Source: Thermodesulfovibrionales bacterium (GTDB lineage: Bacteria; Nitrospirota; Thermodesulfovibrionia; Thermodesulfovibrionales; SM23-35). Taken from it: a stretch of DNA of 8,538 bases. The stretch covers positions 1 to 8,538 of the forward strand of contig JAGVMY010000134.1 in NCBI GenBank assembly GCA_020053565.1, read 5' to 3'. The translations under genes were made by a program, and so were the position numbers. The notes beneath the pieces are model-generated. The model saw only the letters and a program-made list of their open reading frames with translations. It did not search any database and had not been told where the DNA came from. Positions within the stretch are counted from its first letter, which is position 1. Every line of letters begins with the position of its first letter. Below are positions 1 through 5,424 of the stretch, piece after piece.

Positions 1-5
1 GATTT

Positions 6-14
6 TGGTATAAT
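6..14 (+). promoter_or_regulatory. Candidate extended -10 promoter for the pdxA group
   Basis: The sequence TGGTATAAT matches the extended -10 consensus TGnTATAAT exactly. A -35 box would lie left of the window, so it cannot be checked. Transcription would start near base 21, giving an untranslated leader of about 95 nt before pdxA. The surroundings are very AT-rich, so a chance match is possible. Confidence 0.45.
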
Positions 15-70
15 TTTAAAATAGTACAATTTCAATCATCATACTTCTTCAATATATTTATTTCATAAAT

Positions 71-119
71 AAAGGAGGGGTTTATGGGAGAAGAAAATAA
101 GGACAAACGCTCACTATGA
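71..119 (+). CDS. Leader mini-ORF (11 codons) overlapping the pdxA start
   Basis: A strong ribosome-binding site, AAAGGAGGGG (71-80), is followed four bases later by an ATG at 84. It opens the reading frame MGEENKDKRSL, ending in TGA at 117-119. That stop overlaps the pdxA ATG (116-118) as ATGA, the classic arrangement for translational coupling. pdxA has only a weak, distant AAGGA (99-103, 12 nt away) of its own. The peptide is hydrophilic, matches nothing I recognise and lacks a run of regulatory codons, so an attenuator is not evident. It may simply load ribosomes for pdxA, or be the remnant of a lost upstream gene. The coding part is 84-119; the stated range includes the ribosome-binding site. 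Confidence 0.45.
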
Positions 120-1090
120 AGAAACTTGCTCTCACGATGGGAGACCCTGGAGGGGTCGGGCCAGAGATAGTTATTAAGGCTCTTTATTCTTCTGAAGTGA
201 GATATTACTGTGCACCAATAGTTATTGGCGACAGGATTGTTATCGAAGAAGCATTGAACCTGCTTAAACTGCCTTTGACGTTAAGAATAATTAAATCTCC
301 AGAAGAATCTCAACCAGCCTTAGGATCAATTAATCTCATCGATGTTAGAGTGATGAAAAAATTTAAGAAAGGCCAGCCGACTGCGAAGAGCGGCAGGGCA
401 TGTGTGAGTTACATTAAAAAAGCTGTTGAGCTTGCATTAAATAAGCAGGTTCATGGTATTGTCACAGCTCCGATCTCAAAAAAAGCCTTGAAGATGGCTG
501 GTTTTGCATGGCCTGGCCATACAGAGATGCTTGCTGATTTAACTAATACAAAAGAATATGCAATGATGCTTGTGGGCGGGCCGTTAAGAGTTATTCTTGC
601 GACAATCCATGTGCCATTGAAGAGTGTCCCTGCTTTAATTACAAAGGACAAGGTATTGAAGACCATTCGTCTTGCAATGAAGGCATGTGACGTGTTTGGC
701 ATTAAAAATCCAAAAATTGCTGTTGCCGGACTTAATCCGCATGCAGGCGAGGCAGGTATATTCGGTGATGAGGAAATAAAAAAGATTATTCCTGCTGTTG
801 AAGCAGCTAAAAAAGAAGGGATTCCGGTATCAGGTCCTTATCCTCCGGATACCATTTTTCATAAGACATATAAAGGAGAAATTGATATTATCGTTTGCAT
901 GTATCATGACCAGGGGTTAATCCCTTTAAAGATGATTGCCTTTGAGGAAGGTGTTAATGTCACAGTTGGTCTGCCATTTATCCGGACATCTCCTGACCAT
1001 GGTACCGCATATGACATTGCATGGAAAGGTGTTGCGAGTCCGACGAGTATGATTGAAGCGATAAAATTAGCTGCACTGTTGAAGATATAG
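116..1090 (+). CDS. pdxA: 4-hydroxythreonine-4-phosphate dehydrogenase PdxA
   Basis: PdxA oxidises 4-phosphohydroxy-L-threonine with NAD(P) in the cytosol. The product decarboxylates and is condensed by PdxJ with deoxyxylulose 5-phosphate to give pyridoxine phosphate. The 324-residue length matches the family (E. coli 329). Visible signatures are the N-terminal LTMGDPGGVGPEI (6-18), TAPISKKA (117-124), GHTEML (134-139), LNPHAGEAG (206-214), GPYPPDTIF (240-248), MYHDQG (262-267) and TSPDHGTAYDIA (291-302). Expected divalent-metal ligands are H165, H209 and H264. The ATG at 116 is chosen because the conserved N-terminus begins right there; its initiation is probably coupled to the overlapping 11-codon ORF. 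The downstream MFS gene starts 6 bases after the stop, so the two are almost certainly co-transcribed. In many proteobacteria pdxA directly precedes rsmA; here a transporter lies between them. Identification is secure. Confidence 0.97.
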   Translation: MKKLALTMGDPGGVGPEIVIKALYSSEVRYYCAPIVIGDRIVIEEALNLLKLPLTLRIIKSPEESQPALGSINLIDVRVMKKFKKGQPTAKSGRACVSYIKKAVELALNKQVHGIVTAPISKKALKMAGFAWPGHTEMLADLTNTKEYAMMLVGGPLRVILATIHVPLKSVPALITKDKVLKTIRLAMKACDVFGIKNPKIAVAGLNPHAGEAGIFGDEEIKKIIPAVEAAKKEGIPVSGPYPPDTIFHKTYKGEIDIIVCMYHDQGLIPLKMIAFEEGVNVTVGLPFIRTSPDHGTAYDIAWKGVASPTSMIEAIKLAALLKI

Positions 1091-1096
1091 GATATA

Positions 1097-2329
1097 GTGA
1101 ACCTGAATAAAAAACATATCATAAGCTGGACTTTTTTTGATTTTGCAAACTCCAGTTACTCTGCCGTAATCGCTGCTGTTGTCTTTCCTGTATATTATGC
1201 CACTATCATTGTGGGCAATGAGACAGGGCTCGGGGACTTGTGGTGGGGAAGAGCCATTTCAGTAAGTATGGCAATTGTAGCCTTAAGTTCACCATTTCTT
1301 GGAGGTATTACTGATTATGGAGGTCTGAGAAAGAGGTTTCTATTTGTTTATACAGCGTTAAGTGTTGTTGCTATAGCAAGCTTCTCCTTCCTTCATAAAG
1401 GAATGGTTATCGAAGGATTTATACTTATCGTCATTGCAAATCTTGGTATGGAAGGCGGACTTGTGTTTTACAACTCCTTTCTTCCACGGATAGCACCTCC
1501 TGAATATCAGGGCAGGATTTCGGCATGGGGATTCGGAGTTGGGTATGCTGGTTCTATAATCTCGCTTTTAGTTGCAATTCCATTAGTAAGGGCTGGTCAG
1601 TTTGAGCTTACATGGCTTATGGTTGCAACTTTTTTTTCCCTGTGTTCGGTTCCTGCCTTTCTTTTTCTACCAAAGGACATAAAAGGAAAATTCTCAGTAG
1701 TTCAGGCAGGGGTGAAAGGCCTTACATTTACCGTGGAGACGTTAAAAGAGATGTGGAAAAGAACAGAACTCAAAAAGTTTTTGATCGCGTATCTCATATA
1801 TGAAGATGGGGTGAATACCGTGATTGTATTTTCAAGTATATTTGCTGCCACTACCATCGGTTTTAAACCGCAGGAACTAATTATGCTCTATATCGTTGTG
1901 CAGATTACAGCCCTATTTGGTGCTTTTATCATGGCAAAACCAATTGATCTATGGGGTCCTAAAAAAGTAGTGATGCTCTCACTTCTCATGTGGACATCTG
2001 TTGCAACAATTGCCTTTTTTATTACAACCAAAGCCCAGTTCTGGATGCTGGCTTCAGTTGCAGGACTTGGACTTGGCACAGTTCAAGCAGCTACTCGGGC
2101 TTTTTATATACAGTTTATTCCTGAGGGAAAAGAAGCAGAATATTTCGGGGTCTATTCTTTAGTCGGAAAATCATCTGCTATTCTTGGTCCTCTTGTTTTT
2201 GGCCTGATATCCACGACATTCGGAAGCCAGCGGCCTGCAATTTTGTCTGTAGCTGCTTTTTTCCTTACTGGTATGATTATCCTTAGTACTGTCAGAGGAG
2301 GTGAACCTATTAAAAAGTTCGCTGACTAG
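1097..2329 (+). CDS. MFS transporter, UMF1 / Atg22-like family
   Basis: This is a 410-residue polytopic inner-membrane protein with about twelve hydrophobic segments, a typical major facilitator layout. The N-terminal WTFFDFANSSYS (11-22) resembles the D-x-A-N-S-x-Y signature of the UMF1 branch, which is related to yeast vacuolar effluxer Atg22. GGITDYGGLRKR (69-80) is the MFS loop 2-3 motif. The middle loop (about 195-225) is basic and probably cytoplasmic. Substrate cannot be deduced: fungal Atg22 exports amino acids, but bacterial members are mostly uncharacterised. Translation starts at GTG 1097; the AGGA overlapping the pdxA stop (1089-1092) may serve as a closely spaced ribosome-binding site. 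Its position 6 bp after pdxA and 26 bp before rsmA places it in one transcription unit with them. A role in moving a B6 compound is only a guess from position. Confidence 0.88.
   Translation: MNLNKKHIISWTFFDFANSSYSAVIAAVVFPVYYATIIVGNETGLGDLWWGRAISVSMAIVALSSPFLGGITDYGGLRKRFLFVYTALSVVAIASFSFLHKGMVIEGFILIVIANLGMEGGLVFYNSFLPRIAPPEYQGRISAWGFGVGYAGSIISLLVAIPLVRAGQFELTWLMVATFFSLCSVPAFLFLPKDIKGKFSVVQAGVKGLTFTVETLKEMWKRTELKKFLIAYLIYEDGVNTVIVFSSIFAATTIGFKPQELIMLYIVVQITALFGAFIMAKPIDLWGPKKVVMLSLLMWTSVATIAFFITTKAQFWMLASVAGLGLGTVQAATRAFYIQFIPEGKEAEYFGVYSLVGKSSAILGPLVFGLISTTFGSQRPAILSVAAFFLTGMIILSTVRGGEPIKKFAD
2296..2304 (+). promoter_or_regulatory. Strong Shine-Dalgarno-like sequence without a nearby start
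   Basis: AGGAGGTGA lies inside the last codons of the MFS gene, 51 nt before the rsmA ATG. The GTG at 2301 overlaps it and opens only a 30-codon out-of-frame ORF of no recognisable content. It may be a coincidence of coding sequence (Arg-Gly-Gly-Glu). Alternatively it could act as a standby site for rsmA, whose own start lacks a Shine-Dalgarno. Confidence 0.2.
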
Positions 2330-2351
2330 CTTGCAAGCTTGCCAGCTTTTA
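2328..2351 (+). repeat. Three 8-bp tandem units with palindromic character before rsmA
   Basis: The units AGCTTGCA, AGCTTGCC and AGCTTTTA follow one another, beginning at the MFS stop codon and filling most of the spacer to rsmA. They create the perfect palindromes AGCTTGCAAGCT (2328-2339) and GCAAGCTTGC (2333-2342). They also form a small hairpin, AAGCT-TGCC-AGCTT (2335-2348). No U-tract follows, so this is not a terminator; it may structure the rsmA leader. Confidence 0.5.
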
Positions 2352-2355
2352 AAAA

Positions 2356-3123
2356 ATGGCCAAAAAACATTTAGGACAAAATTTTCTTTATGATCCTTCA
2401 ATACTCAATAGGATTATTCAGGTCGCTCAACTTCACGGAGAAGATCTTGTTGTTGAGATAGGCCCTGGCACAGGCAGGCTTACAAAGATGCTTGCAGAGA
2501 AAGTGAAAAAGGTTGTTGCGATCGAGCTTGATGATAAGCTATTCGCAAAACTGAAAATTGAACTTGCCGATTATCAGAACGTAGAATTAATACATGGAGA
2601 TGCTCTGAACTATTCTTATGAGAATCTTCCTCAATTCAAAGTTGTTTCAAACATACCTTACTATATTACAACCCCGATTATTTTCAGACTTCTTAAAGCA
2701 AGAAAAAATATTGAATCTATGACGCTCACTATCCAGAAAGAAGTTGCAGAAAGAATAACCGCAAAACCAGGTGGAAAAGATTATGGTGTACTTTCACTTA
2801 TGGTCCAGTATTATGCAAAACCAAAGTTAGAATTTATAATACCAAAAGGTGCTTTCAGACCTGTGCCAAAGGTTGACTCTGCTGTTGTTCATATAAAAAT
2901 CCTTGAGAGGACCTCTGTCTCTGTGAAAGATGAAGAATTGTTCTTCAGGGTTATAAAGACTGCTTTTTCTCAGAGAAGGAAGATGCTTTCCAATTCTCTT
3001 AAGAAAATACAGGAAGATGTAAAAGAGAAACTGGTCGAATTGGGGATTGATCCGAATAGAAGGCCAGAGACATTGAGTATTCAAGAGTTTGCAAGGCTTT
3101 CAGATATGTTAAAAAGAGATTAA
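2356..3123 (+). CDS. rsmA: 16S rRNA (adenine1518-N6/adenine1519-N6)-dimethyltransferase RsmA (KsgA)
   Basis: RsmA uses S-adenosylmethionine to dimethylate two adjacent adenines in the 3'-terminal hairpin of 16S rRNA, a late step of small-subunit assembly. The 255 residues fit the family. Motifs in order are HLGQNFL (5-11), the SAM-binding VEIGPGTGRLT (33-43), acidic E57 in AIELD, HGDAL (80-84) with D82, the catalytic NIPY (99-102) and FRPVPKVDSAV (167-177), followed by the small helical C-terminal domain. The ATG at 2356 is the only possible start, because an in-frame TAA lies at 2350-2352 and the conserved LGQNFL begins six residues in. No Shine-Dalgarno precedes it (GCTTTTAAAAA), so initiation may depend on coupling to the MFS gene 26 nt upstream or on an A-rich leader. 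Its stop overlaps the convergent ispF stop by sharing TTAA. Confidence 0.97.
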   Translation: MAKKHLGQNFLYDPSILNRIIQVAQLHGEDLVVEIGPGTGRLTKMLAEKVKKVVAIELDDKLFAKLKIELADYQNVELIHGDALNYSYENLPQFKVVSNIPYYITTPIIFRLLKARKNIESMTLTIQKEVAERITAKPGGKDYGVLSLMVQYYAKPKLEFIIPKGAFRPVPKVDSAVVHIKILERTSVSVKDEELFFRVIKTAFSQRRKMLSNSLKKIQEDVKEKLVELGIDPNRRPETLSIQEFARLSDMLKRD

Positions 3124-3135
3124 ACCTTTTTTAAC
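3108..3135. terminator. AT-rich inverted repeat at the convergent rsmA/ispF ends, possible bidirectional terminator
   Basis: GTTAAAAAG (3108-3116) can pair with CTTTTTTAAC (3126-3135) with one bulged T, enclosing both stop codons in a 9-nt loop. The stem is AT-rich and therefore weak. Runs of A on one arm and T on the other would place U-rich RNA in either direction, as in some compact bidirectional terminators. It lies exactly at the convergent junction, the only place one is needed. Confidence 0.4.
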
Positions 3136-3590
3136 AGACACACTGCGTATGCTGCGATGCCTTCACCACGGCCGATGAAACCCATGCCCTCGTTTGTCTT
3201 CGCCTTGATGTTGATCAGTTCTGGTTGGATTCCGGATTGTGCTATTGCCTTTTTCATGGATTCAATATAGGGAAAGAGCTTGGGGTGTTCAGCAATGACT
3301 GTAGTATCAATCCACGATACTTCAAATCCGTTTAATGCAGCTACATTAACTATATGTTTCAGCATCTCAACACTTGAGGCATCTTTGTATTTTGGATCCG
3401 TGTCGGGAAAATGCTTGCCTATATCACCGATGCCAAGTGCTCCAATTATTGCATCTACAATGGCATGAATCAGAACATCCCCATCTGAGTGTCCAAGAAG
3501 ACCTTTTTCAAATGGAATATTTACCCCGCCAAGTATTAAACTCCTGCCAGTAGCAAGCCAGTGAGAGTCATAACCGATTCCTATTCTCAT
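3120..3590 (-). CDS. ispF: 2-C-methyl-D-erythritol 2,4-cyclodiphosphate synthase IspF
   Basis: IspF converts CDP-methylerythritol 2-phosphate to the cyclic diphosphate with release of CMP, the fifth step of the MEP isoprenoid pathway, as a cytosolic trimer. The 156 residues are the normal length. Zinc ligands are visible at D8 and H10 (GIGYDSH, 4-10) and H42 (in GHSDGDVLIHA, 33-43). The FPDTDPKYKD loop (61-70) and the C-terminal AKTNEGMGFIGRGEG (130-144) with T132 and E134 for the CDP moiety are also present. The ATG overlaps the ispD stop as ATGA (3587-3590). There is no Shine-Dalgarno before it, so it is probably translated by coupling. It is the last gene of the yacL-ispD-ispF unit and ends four bases into the rsmA stop region from the other strand. 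Confidence 0.97.
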   Translation of the reverse strand: MRIGIGYDSHWLATGRSLILGGVNIPFEKGLLGHSDGDVLIHAIVDAIIGALGIGDIGKHFPDTDPKYKDASSVEMLKHIVNVAALNGFEVSWIDTTVIAEHPKLFPYIESMKKAIAQSGIQPELINIKAKTNEGMGFIGRGEGIAAYAVCLLKKV

Positions 3591-4342
3591 AGAGGTGTTT
3601 CTTTTAATCCTTTCTTCGAAAGCAGGAATTCTGCAATAGCCAGGTCTTCAGGTGTTGTAATTTTAATATTTTTATATGATCCCATGATGACCTTTACCTT
3701 TCCGCCGTATCGCTCAACAAGAGCTGCATCATCGGTTGAATAAAAGTTCTCATTCATTGCCTTCTCATATGCTCTTAGAATAATATTGTACGGGAAGACC
3801 TGAGGTGTCTGAATAGCCCAGAGAGAATCCCTTCTCAAGGTTTTTTTGATTATTCCTGCTTCTGCTTCCTTAATTGTATCTTTCAGCGGAACACCGAGGA
3901 CCACGCCGTCACAATCATTTAATCCTTCGTCACTCCCCTTTATAAAAAAGGGGGCGGAGGGGATTGATAATTCTTTTATCGCCTCCTGTATGAGATGTTT
4001 CTCTATGAGTGGTCTTGCTCCATCGTGTATGAGGACAATACATTTTTTGTCCTCTATAAGCTTGAGACCGTTATATACAGAATCCTGTCGCTCTTTTCCG
4101 CCTGGTGCTATTCTCTTTATCTTCGAGAGATTATAATCTTCAAAAACCTTCTGCCCTCTCTCTCTCTCTTCTTCTTTGAGAACAGGTATTATCTCCACAA
4201 TCTCATCGATTGCTTCAAATATTTCAAGTGACCACACAAGAAGAGGTTTACCCTTAAGAGTTTGGAAAGGTTTATTGCTCCCCTGACCAAACCTTTTGCC
4301 GAGTCCAGCGGCAGGGACAATTGCAATTACTTTGTTTTTCAT
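3587..4342 (-). CDS. ispD: 2-C-methyl-D-erythritol 4-phosphate cytidylyltransferase IspD, with an in-frame insertion
   Basis: IspD couples CTP with methylerythritol 4-phosphate to give CDP-methylerythritol, the third MEP-pathway step. Key signatures are the nucleotide-binding PAAGLGKRFG (10-19) with K24 in NKPF, RQDSVYNGL (85-93), HDGARPL (106-112), VPLKDTIK (151-158), IQTPQVF (177-183) and KITTPEDLAIAEF (227-239). All catalytic positions I can recognise are intact, so the enzyme should be active. At 251 residues it is about 15-19 longer than E. coli (236) or B. subtilis (232) IspD. The excess falls in one place, residues about 126-142, between the helix after DGARP and the strand leading to KDT. 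There the DNA is a GC-rich imperfect palindrome, described separately. A (CT)7 run encodes Glu/Arg residues 58-62. Both ends overlap neighbours by ATGA, giving tight coupling with the PIN-TRAM gene and ispF. Confidence 0.96.
   Translation of the reverse strand: MKNKVIAIVPAAGLGKRFGQGSNKPFQTLKGKPLLVWSLEIFEAIDEIVEIIPVLKEEERERGQKVFEDYNLSKIKRIAPGGKERQDSVYNGLKLIEDKKCIVLIHDGARPLIEKHLIQEAIKELSIPSAPFFIKGSDEGLNDCDGVVLGVPLKDTIKEAEAGIIKKTLRRDSLWAIQTPQVFPYNIILRAYEKAMNENFYSTDDAALVERYGGKVKVIMGSYKNIKITTPEDLAIAEFLLSKKGLKETPL
3913..3972 (-). repeat. Imperfect palindromic element inserted in frame within ispD
   Basis: The two halves around 3942/3943 are imperfect inverted copies. CCCCTTT pairs with AAAGGGG as a 7-bp apical stem, AATCC (3921-3925) pairs with GGATT (3961-3965) at the base, and weaker matches continue to AATCATT/AATTATC outside. 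On the coding strand it gives residues about 126-141 (SIPSAPFFIKGSDEGL), which standard IspD proteins lack. Short C-rich/G-rich hairpins of this style, translating to P-x-FxKG-type peptides, are common dispersed repeats in several bacterial genomes. That this is one of them is inferred, because no second copy lies in the window. Confidence 0.6.
4156..4169. repeat. (CT)7 dinucleotide run inside ispD
   Basis: Fourteen bases of uninterrupted CT on the plus strand (AG on the coding strand) encode the Glu/Arg stretch around residues 58-62 of IspD. Slippage would frameshift an essential enzyme, so it is unlikely to act as a phase switch. Confidence 0.6.
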
Positions 4343-5340
4343 TTAACAGCTCTGAACTCTTCCCTTTCATTCTCCTCTTTGAGTTTTGAGAATATCATCC
4401 TTCCTGCTGTTGTTTGTAACACACTTGTTACAGTTACCTCTGCATTTTTACCTATAAGTCTTCTCCCGTTTTCTACAACAACCATAGTGCCGTCATCAAG
4501 GTATGCAACTCCCTGATTGTATTCTTTTCCCTCTTTAAGTATAAAAATCTTCATTGTCTCACCTGGGAGAACAACAGGTTTTAACGCATTTGCGAGCTCA
4601 TTTATATTAAGTACAGACACTCCCTGGAGTTCTGCTACTTTGTTAAGGTTAAAATCATTTGTGATTACCTTTGCGTTTAAGAGCCTTGCTAAGGCAACAA
4701 GCTTTGAGTCAACCTCTTTTATCTTCGGGAAATCCTCGTCAACTATCCGAACAGTGATATTGGACATCTTCTGGATTTTGTGGAGAATATCAAGTCCACG
4801 CCTCCCCCGTGCCCTTTTTGTGGAATCGGCCGAGTCTGCGACATGCTGAAGTTCCTGGAGAATAAACTGGGGGATTATGAAAACACCTTCGAGAAATCCT
4901 GATTCGCAGATATCTGAAATACGCCCATCAATTATCACACTTGTATCAAGGATTTTAATGTTCTCTTCACTGCCCTGTCCTCTGAAAAGTCTGAAGATAC
5001 CCGCAATTGAAATTCCCTTGCCTCTGCTCAGGCCGAGAAGAAGTCCCACATAGCCAAATACCGCCATTAATCCAACAGATATAGTGGTGATATCCTCACC
5101 TAAAATAGGTTTAAACGGTATTATAAGAAGGTTTGCAAATAAAAGCCCGAATGAAATACCTAAAATTCCTCCAATAATTGTCCCGAGATTCACCTTCTTA
5201 AATACTGGTTCAATAGCTACAGCAATAAGACCTAAAAAACCTCCTAACAGGATGCCGTAAATCTCGTAGTTATACTTCATGCCTAAGATATAACCAGAAA
5301 ATGTAAAAATTATGAAGATTGCAAGTCTTATAATAATCAT
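4339..5340 (-). CDS. YacL-like membrane protein with PIN and TRAM domains
   Basis: The 333-residue protein has four hydrophobic N-terminal segments (about 3-20, 28-44, 52-76 and 88-106), so it sits in the membrane with its C-terminal part most likely in the cytoplasm. A PIN nuclease-fold domain follows (about 128-245). Its acidic residues expected to bind metal are all present: D132 and D138 in LDTSVIIDGR, E163 in LQELQHVAD, D211 in EVDSKLVA and D229 in ITNDFN. A TRAM RNA-binding domain (about 253-318) completes the architecture of B. subtilis YacL, which is also encoded next to ispD-ispF. Its substrate is not established; a membrane-tethered RNase is the natural hypothesis. The start is supported by an unusually strong Shine-Dalgarno. 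The stop overlaps the ispD ATG as ATGA. Confidence 0.93.
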   Translation of the reverse strand: MIIIRLAIFIIFTFSGYILGMKYNYEIYGILLGGFLGLIAVAIEPVFKKVNLGTIIGGILGISFGLLFANLLIIPFKPILGEDITTISVGLMAVFGYVGLLLGLSRGKGISIAGIFRLFRGQGSEENIKILDTSVIIDGRISDICESGFLEGVFIIPQFILQELQHVADSADSTKRARGRRGLDILHKIQKMSNITVRIVDEDFPKIKEVDSKLVALARLLNAKVITNDFNLNKVAELQGVSVLNINELANALKPVVLPGETMKIFILKEGKEYNQGVAYLDDGTMVVVENGRRLIGKNAEVTVTSVLQTTAGRMIFSKLKEENEREEFRAVK

Positions 5341-5424
5341 TCTGTATCACCTCCTTCCTTGGTAAAGTAAAAATTATCAATGACGACCAACGAAAAATTT
5401 AAATTAATGCTGCTTCATTGTTTT
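5341..5424 (-). promoter_or_regulatory. Spacer between degP and the PIN-TRAM gene, weak promoter candidate
   Basis: The 84-bp spacer holds the ribosome-binding site, a GATAAT (5373-5378) that could be a -10 box, and a TTTAAA about 19 nt upstream as a poor -35. It also holds the AT palindrome AATTTAAATT (5396-5405). I see no GC-rich hairpin with a U-tract after degP, so read-through from degP into the isoprenoid genes is plausible. Confidence 0.3.
5345..5356 (-). promoter_or_regulatory. Near-perfect Shine-Dalgarno for the PIN-TRAM gene
   Basis: On the minus strand AAGGAGGTGATA ends four bases before the ATG at 5340. Eleven consecutive bases match the complement of the canonical 16S rRNA 3' end (AAGGAGGTGATC). 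This fixes the start and probably makes this the main ribosome entry point for the coupled yacL-ispD-ispF genes. Confidence 0.8.

Noticed and set aside
2301..2393. 30-codon frame starting at the GTG within AGGAGGTGA
   Set aside because: The start codon overlaps its own supposed ribosome-binding site, the frame runs across the MFS end and rsmA start out of frame, and the peptide is featureless.
3846..4231. Plus-strand open frames of 78 and 96 codons opposite ispD
   Set aside because: They are antisense to a clearly conserved enzyme, mutually overlapping, and show no recognisable motif or ribosome-binding site.
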